A stretch of DNA of 64,000 bases from Bin103 sp002238925 (GCA_965208065.1 OZ242313.1:1736001-1800000), one strand, 5' to 3'; positions 13,145 through 21,864 are shown, counted from the stretch's first letter. The notes: generated by a model from the sequence alone, not told the origin. Program-made: numbers and translations.

Positions 13145-14593
13145 ATGAGTAGGTCGCGTTGGTATGCACAGCCGGGGTTGGTGAGCACGTTCGTGCTGGT
13201 CCTGTTCATTCTGGCTGCTGGTTACGTGGGTGCGCAAGTGTCGGTGGAGCTTCACGAAGCACGCGGAACGGGCGCGAACGAGCGGCAGGCGATTGAGAAT
13301 GCGCTGCAGAATGCGGCGTTCCAGTTGTGCGGCGTCACCATACGATCTGAGACCTCCGCTACCGTATCAGTAGCAGTGGATGATGATGGGATGAAGTTGG
13401 TTGAACAACTCAATGATCGCATCCGCGTTACCACCGGCAAGGATGATTGCCGCTTCAGCGGCTATGAGTTGGTTGCCGTTACCCCGGGCGGCGACGACGT
13501 TCGAGCCCATCTGCGCGTTCAATACTCCACATATCGCGTGCCCGGGCCTCCGGTAGACCGTCGTCGCCTCGCGGTCCTCGATTTCCCGATGGATGAGGTA
13601 CACCTGTATGGTACCGGCGGCGGTCGCGAGCAGCGCAGCGGCGGTGGCGTGGTGCATAGCGGGGTGGAAGTGGACTACGATCTGATCCGGAATCTGCAGG
13701 AGCGGTTCAGAGCGAGGATCGAGGAATTGTTGACTCAGGGGCGACGTTTCGCGGTGCTCGATCGCCGCTCCCCGGAGATCTATGAACAGGAGAAGAGGCT
13801 CCTGGAATCCTCCGATGTTGAGCCAAGCGAAGGCGCACGTCTAGGCAAGGTTCTCGGCGCGGATTACCTGTTGTATGGAACGGTCGACCGTATCGAAGTA
13901 ACGGAGGAGCGCAAGACGCTCACGCTTACCGGCGAGACCCGGACCGATGTTCTGGCAACGGTGCGAGTCCGGTTCTCGGTGCTCGCAGTGGCGACTCGGC
14001 AGGTAAAGTGGTCGTCATCGCTGGAGATGCAACATGACTTGACGGAAGAGCTGCGGCCCGAGCAGGCGGCAGAAAGGCTGCTTGATGAATTGGCTCTGCA
14101 TATGGTCGACGAGTTGACGGAGGACATCTTCCCGCCGGTGGTCGCGCAGGTGACCGGATGGGGAAAGTTCGTGGTCAACCGCGGCGGCAACACCGTTCGC
14201 GAGGACGACCTGTTTGAAGTATTCGTGCTCGGCGCTATGGTGATGGATCCCGATACGGGCGAGAGTCTGGGGCGGCTGGAGATAACGGCCGGCATTGCCC
14301 GCATCACATCGGTGAAGCCGAAGTTCTCGCTGGCGGAAATGATTACCGATCACGACGGCATCGCAAGCGGTATGATCCTGCGCCGCTTTCACGACCTGCT
14401 CGGCGAGCGGGCCGGTCCGGACACCCAAGCGGATCAGTTGCCAGCGGACGAAGAGCGCAACTATCGCCGTATCGACAGCGACGGTGACCGCGACGGTATC
14501 CCGGACTACCTGAACCGTGACGCTACTACCGGCGATCGCGACAAGGACGGCTTGCCCGACTACCTGAACCGCGACAGCCTCCGCCGCCGATAA
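13145..14593 (+). CDS. CsgG-like exported protein with aspartate-rich C-terminal repeats
   Basis: The last gene of the operon encodes 482 residues. A signal peptide (hydrophobic VSTFVLVLFILAAGYVGAQ) precedes a mature protein. About residues 30-125 hold an N-terminal domain seen in flagellar/curli-type assembly factors (ERQAIENALQNAAFQLCG). A CsgG/LpoB-type fold follows (RRLAVLDFPMDEVHLYG ... GRRFAVLDRRSPEIYEQEK ... ADYLLYGTVDRIEV). The C-terminus carries two short repeats, DSDGDRDGIPDYLNRD and DRDKDGLPDYLNRD, like calcium-binding thrombospondin type 3 repeats. ATG at 13145 is preceded by GAGGGAG at a good distance; the frame also extends to a TTG at 13130. Probable periplasmic or outer-membrane assembly role; exact function unknown. 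Confidence 0.72.
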   Translation: MSRSRWYAQPGLVSTFVLVLFILAAGYVGAQVSVELHEARGTGANERQAIENALQNAAFQLCGVTIRSETSATVSVAVDDDGMKLVEQLNDRIRVTTGKDDCRFSGYELVAVTPGGDDVRAHLRVQYSTYRVPGPPVDRRRLAVLDFPMDEVHLYGTGGGREQRSGGGVVHSGVEVDYDLIRNLQERFRARIEELLTQGRRFAVLDRRSPEIYEQEKRLLESSDVEPSEGARLGKVLGADYLLYGTVDRIEVTEERKTLTLTGETRTDVLATVRVRFSVLAVATRQVKWSSSLEMQHDLTEELRPEQAAERLLDELALHMVDELTEDIFPPVVAQVTGWGKFVVNRGGNTVREDDLFEVFVLGAMVMDPDTGESLGRLEITAGIARITSVKPKFSLAEMITDHDGIASGMILRRFHDLLGERAGPDTQADQLPADEERNYRRIDSDGDRDGIPDYLNRDATTGDRDKDGLPDYLNRDSLRRR

Positions 14594-14611
14594 ATGGAAC
14601 AGTGAGTTAAT

Positions 14612-14634
14612 GGGTGACGCGGTGTACGGCACCC
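14612..14634 (+). terminator. Possible hairpin after the envelope operon
   Basis: GGGTGACG at 14612-14619 pairs with CGGCACCC at 14627-14634 with one mismatch and a 7-base loop, shortly downstream of the last operon stop codon. There is no T-run after it, so intrinsic termination is uncertain. The rest of the 14594-14855 spacer shows nothing recognisable beyond the start of vapB. Confidence 0.25.
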
Positions 14635-14855
14635 GATGCCAAGGCTATGGCGCGCCAGCGACGGTAGTCGTTGCGGGGGACGGTAGCCATTGTTGATGTT
14701 TTGCGACAGTCCCGCAGGTAGGCGTTGGCATCAGGAGGAGGACGGGTCATAGGCACCGGCCTAGTCACCGGGCCGCCGAGCCAGCTTGACCCACCTGACC
14801 TTGCCGGATCGCGAGGGCGTTGACGGGCGCTCTTTGTTTTGGTCATTGTGGAAGC

Positions 14856-15059
14856 ATGAAGACGTCGATCGATATTCCGGAATCGATGCTGAAGGAAGCA
14901 ATGCAGATCACAGGTGCCAAGACGAAGCGGGAGGCGATTGTTACCGCGGTGGCGGAATTCAATCGCCGGGCGCGCATGGCCGATCTGGTACGCCATCTCG
15001 GGACCTGTGACAACCTGATCTCTCCCGCAGAACTGGATGAGTTGCGCGCGACTCCATGA
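14856..15059 (+). CDS. vapB: VapB-type antitoxin
   Basis: A 67-residue antitoxin beginning MKTSIDIPESMLKEAMQITG, the ribbon-helix-helix-like N-terminus of the VapB class that binds the operon's own operator. The basic helix TKREAIVTAVAEFNRRARM follows, and the acidic C-terminal tail (SPAELDELRATP) is the part that normally wraps the toxin. The ATG at 14856 is used because family members start with this MKT(S/T)I pattern. The stop overlaps the vapC start by four bases (ATGA), the usual coupled arrangement. Confidence 0.88.
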   Translation: MKTSIDIPESMLKEAMQITGAKTKREAIVTAVAEFNRRARMADLVRHLGTCDNLISPAELDELRATP

Positions 15060-15439
15060 CGCTGGTAGATACCTCGGCGTGGATCCACAGTCTGAGGCGG
15101 GACGGAGATCGTGAGATCCGAGCACGAGTCGCGGCACTGATGACGGCGGGAAGCGCCGCGTGGTGTCCCATCGTCCGGGCGGAGCTGTGGAACGGCGCTC
15201 GTGGCGGGCATGAGCGAAAGGTGCTGCGCGACATGGAGCGGGACCTCGTCGAGCTACCGCTGACACCGGCGGTCTGGGACGCGGTGTACAAACTTTCCCG
15301 TAATGCACGGGCACGTGGACTCACGGTACCCACGACCGACATCGTCGTGCAGGCGTGCGCCCACCACTACGGTACCGCGCTCCTTCACGCTGACGGGCAC
15401 TTTGGCCATCTCGGCAAGGTCTCGGAGGAGGCTGGCTGA
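15056..15439 (+). CDS. vapC: VapC PIN-domain ribonuclease toxin
   Basis: A 127-residue PIN-domain protein. The four acidic residues of the metal site are visible: Asp5 (TLVDTSAW), Glu43 (IVRAELWNG), Asp95 (PTTDIVVQ) and Asp113 (LLHADGHF). VapC toxins cleave RNA, often a tRNA or 23S rRNA, when the antitoxin is degraded. All catalytic residues are intact, so the toxin is likely active. Start codon ATG overlaps the vapB stop. Confidence 0.92.
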   Translation: MTLVDTSAWIHSLRRDGDREIRARVAALMTAGSAAWCPIVRAELWNGARGGHERKVLRDMERDLVELPLTPAVWDAVYKLSRNARARGLTVPTTDIVVQACAHHYGTALLHADGHFGHLGKVSEEAG

Positions 15440-15456
15440 CGCCGCGCAGTGCGGCG
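15440..15456. terminator. Hairpin between convergent vapC and permease genes
   Basis: CGCCGC (15440-15445) and GCGGCG (15451-15456) form a perfect 6-bp stem with a 5-base loop, filling the 23-bp gap between two convergent genes. The flanks are not T-rich, so it may act as a short bidirectional terminator or merely block readthrough. Confidence 0.4.
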
Positions 15457-15462
15457 AGCGTT

Positions 15463-16581
15463 TCAGCGGTCGGCGGTGGGGTCGGCGGCGTCGCGCAGGC
15501 CGTCGCCGACGAAGTTGAAGCACAGCACGGTGACGATCACAAAGATGGCCGGAATCAGCAGCCAGGGAGTCAGCGAGACGCTGCGGATGTTCTGCGTCTG
15601 CTGCAGGAGCACGCCCCAACTCACCACCGGAGCGCGCAGGCCGACGCCGATGAAGCTGAGCGCGGTCTCGCCGAGGATCATTCCCGGTATTGCGAGCGTG
15701 AGGTGGACGATGAGAAAGCTCATGAACCCCGGCAGCAGGTGGCGACCGATGGTGCTCAACTCGGTGGCGCCGGCGATCTTCGCCGCGAGCACGTAGTCTT
15801 CGACGCGGAGCTGCAGCAGCTTCCCGCGCACCACGCGCGCCAGGCCGGTCCAGCCCACGATCGAGAGGATGACCGTGATCATGAAGTAGATGGCGATTGG
15901 ATCCCACTCGCTCGGCACGGCCGCCGCGAGCGCCATCCATATCGGCAGGGTGGGGAGCGAGCTCAGGAACTCGATCAGGCGTTGAATCAGCATGTCTACC
16001 GTACCGCCGAGGTAGCCTGACAGCCCGCCGAGCAGGCAGCCGATGACGAAGCTGATCGCGACGCCTACCAGGCCGATGGTCAGCGACACGCGTGCTCCGG
16101 CGACGGTGCGCGAGTACATGTCGCGCCCCAGCCGGTCGGTGCCGAACAGGAACAGCGTGCCCGGTTCGTCCACCCCGAAGAAGCGCAGATTGGAGCGCAC
16201 CAGCCCAAGGAACCGGTACTGATCGCCGTGCACGAAGAAGCGGATCGGGTAGACGGTCGTGCCGTCCTCCACGTAGGTCCGCCGATAGGTTTCCGGGTTC
16301 ACCGAGACCTTCAGTGCGTACACGAAGGGGCGCTGCAGCCTGCCGTCGTGGAACAGCCGGATTCTCTGCGGTGACGCCAGCGAGTAGTCGCCGAATCTGG
16401 TCAGGGTGTCGTGCGTCGAGAAAAAGCCGGCGAACAGCGAGCCGACGAAGTAGAACAGCAGCAGCACACTGCCGCCGACCAGCGCCATGCGGTGCTTGAA
16501 GAACTTGCGCCGCATCAGCGTCCAACTGGACGCGAGGTAGTAGCGCTCAGTCTCCTGTTCGCGGTTGGTCGTCCGGTTCAT
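15463..16581 (-). CDS. ABC transporter permease, OppC/DppC type (cassette 1)
   Basis: Inner-membrane permease of a peptide/opine/nickel-type importer, 372 residues. A cytoplasmic N-terminus (ASSWTLMRRKFFKHRMALVGG) leads into the first membrane helix. A large periplasmic insertion follows (about residues 55-150), then the BPD transmembrane domain with the FGTDRLGRDMYSRTVAGARV entry motif and the EAA-type ATPase contact near EDYVLAAKIAGATE. The C-terminal helix ends CFNFVGDGLRDAADP, typical of OppC. Start ATG at 16581 overlaps the OppB stop by four bases. No ABC ATPase gene adjoins. Confidence 0.9.
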   Translation of the reverse strand: MNRTTNREQETERYYLASSWTLMRRKFFKHRMALVGGSVLLLFYFVGSLFAGFFSTHDTLTRFGDYSLASPQRIRLFHDGRLQRPFVYALKVSVNPETYRRTYVEDGTTVYPIRFFVHGDQYRFLGLVRSNLRFFGVDEPGTLFLFGTDRLGRDMYSRTVAGARVSLTIGLVGVAISFVIGCLLGGLSGYLGGTVDMLIQRLIEFLSSLPTLPIWMALAAAVPSEWDPIAIYFMITVILSIVGWTGLARVVRGKLLQLRVEDYVLAAKIAGATELSTIGRHLLPGFMSFLIVHLTLAIPGMILGETALSFIGVGLRAPVVSWGVLLQQTQNIRSVSLTPWLLIPAIFVIVTVLCFNFVGDGLRDAADPTADR

Positions 16582-17576
16582 GCCGTCGCCTCCCGCGCGA
16601 ACCGGATTCGCGGGTCGACCAGCACCAGCATCAGATCGGAAATCAACATCCCCATCATGGCCAGGGCGCTCAGCAGCATCACCAGGCTCCCGGCGAGATA
16701 CATGTCCTGGCCCTGCTGTGCCTGCAGCAACAGCGGCCCGACGGTGGGCAGGCCGAGCACCAGTGCGGTAAGCGTCTCGCCGGAGATGATCGCCGGCAGC
16801 AGCCAGCCGACGGAACTTACAATCGGGTTGATCGCGATGCGGAGCGGGTACTTGAACAGCAGCCGGCCTTCCTCCAGGCCCTTGGCGCGGCCGGTCAGCA
16901 CGTACTGCTTGCGCAGTTCGTCGAGCAGCGCGGCGCGCATCACCCGAATCAGACCCGCCGTGCCGGCGGTACCCACCACGATCAGGGGAATTGGCAGGTG
17001 CTTGAGCAGGTCCACCAACTTGGCCAGGTTCCACGGCGAAAACTCGAACTCCGGGGAGAACAGCCCGCCGACGCTCCAGCCGAAGTACTTGAACACGATG
17101 TACATCAGGATCAGGGCGAGCAGGAAGTTGGGGGTGGCAAGACCGATGAAGCCGAACGCGGTAGCCGCGTAGTCGGTAAACGAGTACTGATGCGTGGCTG
17201 AGTAGATCCCGATCGGTATGGCGATCGCGTAGGTGAGCACGAGGGTGAGCAGGGAGATGGTGACCGTGAGCAGCAGGCGCTGGCCGATCAGCTCGGTTAC
17301 CGGCTGGTTGTAGGCGAACGACTCTCCCATGTCGCCGCGCAGCAGATTCCCGAACCACTTCAGATACCGCTGCATGAACGGGAGGTTCAGCCCGTACCGC
17401 TCCTCCAGATCCCGGATCTGCTCCACGTCCACCTGCACGCCAGCGTTGCGCAACTGCTGGATCAGGTTGTCGAGAAAGTCGCCGGGCGGTAACTCGATCA
17501 GCACGAACGAAACGAACGAGAGCAGCACGAGCAGGACCATCATGTAGAGGATCCTCTGAACGATGTAGCTCAGCAT
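16578..17576 (-). CDS. ABC transporter permease, OppB/DppB type (cassette 1)
   Basis: A 332-residue permease with the OppB signature N-terminus (LSYIVQRILYMMVLLVLLSF), a periplasmic segment with LEERYGLNLPFMQRYLKW, and six predicted membrane helices. The ATPase-contact loop reads VLTGRAKGLEEGRLLFKYPL and the protein ends VDPRIRF. Start at 17576 (MLSYIVQR) is preferred over the longer frame from 17618; GGGAG precedes it. It pairs with the overlapping OppC gene and lies 79 bases after the binding-protein gene. It resembles the second OppB in the window (47970-48968) along its whole length. Confidence 0.9.
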   Translation of the reverse strand: MLSYIVQRILYMMVLLVLLSFVSFVLIELPPGDFLDNLIQQLRNAGVQVDVEQIRDLEERYGLNLPFMQRYLKWFGNLLRGDMGESFAYNQPVTELIGQRLLLTVTISLLTLVLTYAIAIPIGIYSATHQYSFTDYAATAFGFIGLATPNFLLALILMYIVFKYFGWSVGGLFSPEFEFSPWNLAKLVDLLKHLPIPLIVVGTAGTAGLIRVMRAALLDELRKQYVLTGRAKGLEEGRLLFKYPLRIAINPIVSSVGWLLPAIISGETLTALVLGLPTVGPLLLQAQQGQDMYLAGSLVMLLSALAMMGMLISDLMLVLVDPRIRFAREATA

Positions 17577-17601
17577 CTCCCGCTCGAGTGCGCCGCGACC
17601 C

Positions 17602-17633
17602 GGCCCGCGTGGGAGCACACCACGTGCCGGGCC
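17602..17633 (-). promoter_or_regulatory. Hairpin after binding-protein gene, before permeases
   Basis: GGCCCG (17602-17607) plus CGTGG (17608-17612) pair with CCACG (17620-17624) plus CGGGCC (17628-17633), leaving a 7-base loop and a 3-base bulge. It lies in the 79-base spacer between the binding-protein and permease genes. Without a T-run it looks more like an mRNA-stability or attenuation element than a full terminator. Confidence 0.5.
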
Positions 17634-17655
17634 AGCGGTTTCGGTCTCGGCACTG

Positions 17656-19623
17656 TTACTTGATGAACATCTTCGCGGCGTACACCAGCAGGTCGCCCTT
17701 CCAGGACATCGACGGCCCGTACTCCAGCGGAGCGTTGGCCAGCTTGTCCTTGACCACGTAGAGGTGCGGGGTAATTCCCACCGTCCCGATCAGGAACACG
17801 TTCTCGGCGTGGAAGTCGAACACCTTGGTGAACGCTTCAACGTAGTCCGGGTCGCCGGGCCGGCCCGCTGCCCAGTCGTCGATCCAGCGGTTTAGCTGCT
17901 TGATCTCGTCCGGTGGTTCCTCACCCGGGAGCTTGCCGTCGGCGTAGTCGTCCAACGTCTTGGCGCCGCTCGCCACGTCGCGGCTGGCCACCATCCAGTT
18001 GTGCCACTGCCGCGCCCAGGCGAAGTCGCCGCCGCGCCAGTTGCTGCCGGCAACCATCCACGACCTGAGCTCCGGCGATGCCAGCCGGTCGGTGTAGAAG
18101 TCGTGCTGCGCGGCATCCGCGCGCGTGCCGAGCGCCGCACTCTCGTAGAACTTGATCTCGGTCTTCAGTCCGACGTCCTCCCAGTACTCCTTGACCAGCT
18201 CCAGCACCGGGAGGTTGCCCGCGCGCCAGTACTCGATTACCTGGAGAAACGCATCGCCATCCGGTCTGAGCCGGTAGCCGTCGCCGTCGCGCGCGGTGAG
18301 CCCGAGCTCGTCGAGCATCGCATTGGCCTGCTCCGGGTCGTAGGCCGCGTACGATTGCGCCCACTTGTCCTGAAAATAGGAGCTGTCGGACACGATCGTG
18401 GCCTGCCGTGGCACGCCGACGCCGAAGTAGACGATGTTGTTGATCTCTTCCCGATTGATGGCCAGCGACAGGGCCTGGCGGAACCGCTTGTTGCGGTACA
18501 GCTCGCGCTTGAACGGGTCGAGGTGATTCTGGTTCGGGGCGACGATCACTGCCCCGCCGAGGCCGCTCGGGATCTGGTTCACGTGGTACTCGCCGGCGGC
18601 GGCGTTCTCCTGGTACAGGGTGAAGTTGTCGAACGAGGTCTGGAGCAGGGCAACATCGGCCTCACCCGAGATGATCTTCAGATGGTAGGTTTCCTGGTCC
18701 ACGATCTGCGCCTGGATCCGGTCGACGTAGGGGAGCTGGTTGCCTTCCGGGTCAACCTCCCAGTAATAGGGGTTGCGCTCATAGCGTTTGCCGGTGTTGG
18801 TGGCCTCGGTCATGATCCACGGGTGGTGGGTAGGCTTGTCCAGGTCCTTCAGCGGGCTCCACCAGTAGTGGTGGTAGAACGCCTTGTCCCACGACTCGAA
18901 GCCCTCCTCCTTGGCCAGTGCCTCGGCCTCCGGGTTGTAGTCGATGTGCCACTTCTCCAGGTAGTGCTTGGGGTGAAACGTATTCCAACCGCCGCCTTCG
19001 ACCGTCGACATCTTGTAGTACATCAGGACGTAGGGCTCGTCCGTTTCCAGGCGTACCGTGTAGTCGTCGACCTTGATCGCCCGCTTGATCTGCGGGATCC
19101 AGTTCCAGGTGGGCACCAGGTCGTTGAAGTGCAAGCCGTCGTACATGAACACCACGTCGTCGGCGGTCATGGGGTGTCCGTCCGACCACTTGAGTCCCTC
19201 CCGCAGGTGAACCGTCAAGGCCATGGCGTCGTCGCTGAACTCCAGGGCCTTGGCCATGCTCGGCACCACGTCAAGCGAACCCTTGACCATGCGTCCGAAG
19301 TAGCCGCCGGACTCGGTTTCTTCTGCGAGGTCGTTCCAGGGGTACTCGTTGGTGTGAAACACGGTGAGCGTACCGCCGTAGGTGCCAACTTCGTCGCCCG
19401 GGGCAAACCAGGTGACCGCCGGCTCGATCGGCAGCCGTTCATCGACCGGCGGCAACTCGCCCGCAGCCACCAGGGCAGCCAGCATTGGCGCTTCGTTGAA
19501 GCGCGTCTCCGGCATGGCCGCCGCGGCCTCTCCGACGGCGGCCGTACCCTCTTCCGATCCGCCGGTCGCCATGAGCGTGATTGCCGGCAGCAGCAGAACC
19601 AGGTACGAGATTCCTCTTCGCAT
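17656..19623 (-). CDS. ABC transporter substrate-binding protein, family 5 (cassette 1, downstream copy)
   Basis: A 655-residue periplasmic solute-binding protein of the peptide/nickel/oligosaccharide class (SBP_bac_5). The signal peptide MRRGISYLVLLLPAITLMA is followed by GGSEEG where a lipobox Cys would usually be. The N-terminal tag NEAPMLAALVAAGELPPVDE recurs in all three such proteins here. Family features include LREGLKWSDGHPMTADDVVF and FRQALSLAINREEINNIVYF. It is longer than classical OppA (about 540 residues). Start at 19623 has AGGAG upstream. The ligand cannot be deduced; spirochaete-like relatives often transport oligopeptides or oligosaccharides. Confidence 0.9.
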   Translation of the reverse strand: MRRGISYLVLLLPAITLMATGGSEEGTAAVGEAAAAMPETRFNEAPMLAALVAAGELPPVDERLPIEPAVTWFAPGDEVGTYGGTLTVFHTNEYPWNDLAEETESGGYFGRMVKGSLDVVPSMAKALEFSDDAMALTVHLREGLKWSDGHPMTADDVVFMYDGLHFNDLVPTWNWIPQIKRAIKVDDYTVRLETDEPYVLMYYKMSTVEGGGWNTFHPKHYLEKWHIDYNPEAEALAKEEGFESWDKAFYHHYWWSPLKDLDKPTHHPWIMTEATNTGKRYERNPYYWEVDPEGNQLPYVDRIQAQIVDQETYHLKIISGEADVALLQTSFDNFTLYQENAAAGEYHVNQIPSGLGGAVIVAPNQNHLDPFKRELYRNKRFRQALSLAINREEINNIVYFGVGVPRQATIVSDSSYFQDKWAQSYAAYDPEQANAMLDELGLTARDGDGYRLRPDGDAFLQVIEYWRAGNLPVLELVKEYWEDVGLKTEIKFYESAALGTRADAAQHDFYTDRLASPELRSWMVAGSNWRGGDFAWARQWHNWMVASRDVASGAKTLDDYADGKLPGEEPPDEIKQLNRWIDDWAAGRPGDPDYVEAFTKVFDFHAENVFLIGTVGITPHLYVVKDKLANAPLEYGPSMSWKGDLLVYAAKMFIK

Positions 19624-19655
19624 GGGATGTCTCCTCGTTCTTGAGTCGTTGCGAT

Positions 19656-19710
19656 GCCGCCGGCCCGTGGTAGCAGGCCGGCGGCCCAACGGCGGCCGTT
19701 GCTGACGGCC
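19656..19710 (-). promoter_or_regulatory. Twin hairpins between tandem binding-protein genes
   Basis: A perfect 10-bp stem GCCGCCGGCC (19656-19665) with GGCCGGCGGC (19676-19685) and a 10-base loop lies in the 87-base spacer. A second 6-bp stem GGCCGT (19694-19699) with ACGGCC (19705-19710) sits immediately after the upstream gene's stop codon. Neither is followed by a T-run. Such hairpins after binding-protein genes commonly protect the upstream mRNA from exonucleases and lower downstream expression. Confidence 0.65.
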
Positions 19711-21687
19711 TTACGGCTGTTTGATGAACAACTTGTCGGCGGAAGTGAGCAGGTCGCCCGGCCACACCGCCTCCGGCTTGTAGAAGGTCGGGTAGTTGGC
19801 GACGCGGTTCTTGAAGACTCCCAGGTTGGGCGTGACCCCTACCGAACCGATCAGGAACAGCTGCTCGGCGTGGATGTCGAACACCTTCTGGAATGCCTCG
19901 ATGTACTCGGGCGATCCATAGGCGCTGCTGCCCCAGGCGAGGACGGCGTCATCGAGCTCCTTGACGATGTCGGGCGGCTCTTCGCCCGGGATCTTGCCGT
20001 CGGCGAAGTCGTCCAGGGTCTTGGCGCCGCTCTCCAGGTCGCGCGTGGCCCTGATCCAGAGGCCCCAGTTCACGGCATAGAAGCCGGAGTCATACTCGGT
20101 CGCCTTGGCGGCGTCGGTGTACTCCCGAAACTCGGCCGAGCTGATGGTGCCGGTGTAGATGTTGTCGGTGCCGGCGTTGTGGCGCTGCCAGAGATCGCCG
20201 CGCAGCCTGATCTCGGTCTTCAGGCCGACCGCCTCGAAGTGCTCCTTGTACAGTTCCAGCACCGGTACGTCGGCTTCATTGCTGTGCTCCAGGATCTGCA
20301 GGAACGCCTCGCCGTCCGGCCCGGTGCGGAAGCCATCCTCGTCGCGCGCGGTCAGGCCGAGTTCGTCGAGCAGCGCGGACGCCGCGTCGGGATCGTGCTG
20401 AGCCCAGGCTTGTTCCCACTCCTGCTTGAAGTAAGGATTGGTGGACACGATCGTGGCCGAGCGCGGAACGCCTACCCCGAAGAACACCAGCTCGTTGATT
20501 TCGTCGCGGTTCATCGCCAGCGACAGCGCGCGCCGGAAGCGTACGTCGCGGTACATTTCGCGGGTGAAGGGATCCTCGTGGAACTGGTTGGGAATGAGCA
20601 CGCTCGCGCCCACCACCGGGGCCGGGATCTGCACCACCCGGTAGTCGCCGGCGGCCTCGTTCTCCTTGTACAGGGTGAAGTTGTCGAAGCGTGTGCCGAG
20701 CACCGCGAAGTCCGACTCGCCGGCGATGATCTTGAGGTGGTAGGTCTCGCTGTCGACGATCTGCGCCTGGATGTGATCCACGTAGGGGAGCTGGTTGCCG
20801 GCCGGGTCCACCTTCCAGTAGTAGGGGTTGCGCTCGAAGCGCTTGCCGGTGTTGGTGCGCTCGGTAAGGATCCAGGGATGGTGGGTGGGCTGCTCCAGGT
20901 CCTGCTGCGGGGCCCAGAAGAAATGGTGGTTGAACGCCTCGTCCCAGGTGTCGAAGCCTTCTTCCTTGGCCAGTGCGTCGGCGTCGGGGTTGTGGTTGAT
21001 GTGCCATTTCTTGAGGTAGTGGAAGGGGTGGAACACCTGCCACCCGCCACCGGGCGGACTGGCGTGCTTGGCGAGCAGCGCGTGGTAGGGCTCATCGGTC
21101 TCGAAACGCACGGTGTAATCGTCCACCTTGATGGCCCGCTTGATCTGCGGGATCCAGTTCCAGGTGGTGACCTTGTCGTTCCAGTGGGCGTCCTCGTACA
21201 TGAATACGTAGTCGTCCGCGGTCATTGGGTGGCCGTCCGACCACTTGGTACCTTCGCGCAGGTAGAAGGTCACGCTCATCGCGTCGTCGGACATCTCCGC
21301 GGCGCGCGCCAACAGCGGTTCCAGCGCATTGGTATCGGGGTTGGCGCGGATCACGTAGCCGCCGATTTCGGTCTCGTAGCCGAGGTCGGCCCACGGGTTG
21401 ATACTGGTATGGAACACGGTGAGCGTGCCGCCGTAGGTGCCGATCTCGTCGTCCGCGGCGAAGTACGCCACGGCGGGTTCGAGGGGCATGCGCTCGTCGA
21501 CCGGCGGCAACTCGCCGTCCGCTACCATGGCGGCCAGCATCGGCGCCTCGTTGTAGGCCCCCATGGACATGTCGGCGGCCGGCTCGGCCGCGCTGGCGTC
21601 CTCATCGGCCGCGCCGGCGGCCACGACGGTCAGTGCGGGTACCGACAGCAGTACACATACGCACAGCAGCGAGAAAGTCTTGGGCAT
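19711..21687 (-). CDS. ABC transporter substrate-binding protein, family 5 (cassette 1, upstream copy)
   Basis: First gene of cassette 1, 658 residues, paralogous to the next one downstream. Shared blocks include WNWIPQIKRAIKVDDYTVR, ERNPYYWKVDPAGNQLPYVD and LAMNRDEINELVFFGVGVP. The signal peptide MPKTFSLLCVCVLLSVPALTVVAAG contains cysteines inside the hydrophobic core but no lipobox at the cleavage site. It then carries the common tag NEAPMLAAMVADGELPPVDE. Start at 21687 follows GGGAG. Two binding proteins sharing one permease pair suggest either two related ligands or regulated switching between them. The duplication has diverged substantially outside the conserved blocks. Confidence 0.9.
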   Translation of the reverse strand: MPKTFSLLCVCVLLSVPALTVVAAGAADEDASAAEPAADMSMGAYNEAPMLAAMVADGELPPVDERMPLEPAVAYFAADDEIGTYGGTLTVFHTSINPWADLGYETEIGGYVIRANPDTNALEPLLARAAEMSDDAMSVTFYLREGTKWSDGHPMTADDYVFMYEDAHWNDKVTTWNWIPQIKRAIKVDDYTVRFETDEPYHALLAKHASPPGGGWQVFHPFHYLKKWHINHNPDADALAKEEGFDTWDEAFNHHFFWAPQQDLEQPTHHPWILTERTNTGKRFERNPYYWKVDPAGNQLPYVDHIQAQIVDSETYHLKIIAGESDFAVLGTRFDNFTLYKENEAAGDYRVVQIPAPVVGASVLIPNQFHEDPFTREMYRDVRFRRALSLAMNRDEINELVFFGVGVPRSATIVSTNPYFKQEWEQAWAQHDPDAASALLDELGLTARDEDGFRTGPDGEAFLQILEHSNEADVPVLELYKEHFEAVGLKTEIRLRGDLWQRHNAGTDNIYTGTISSAEFREYTDAAKATEYDSGFYAVNWGLWIRATRDLESGAKTLDDFADGKIPGEEPPDIVKELDDAVLAWGSSAYGSPEYIEAFQKVFDIHAEQLFLIGSVGVTPNLGVFKNRVANYPTFYKPEAVWPGDLLTSADKLFIKQP

Positions 21688-21864
21688 GGTGTTATCTCCC
21701 TTTCGCGGAGTGGAATCGTCTGGCAGCCGCCGCGGCCGCCGGCACACCGCGACTGCTCATCGCGCGGTGCCCGGATTCGCCTTGCAGGCTGCCATTAACG
21801 GGCGAGACTGTAGCATCCGCGGGGACCGCCCGCAAGTTGCGTTGCGTGGCGTGCGTGGTGTCGG

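Noticed and set aside
17656..21747. Large plus-strand open frames opposite the binding-protein genes (18001-19644, 19654-21798)
   Set aside because: They are codon-bias shadows of the binding-protein genes.
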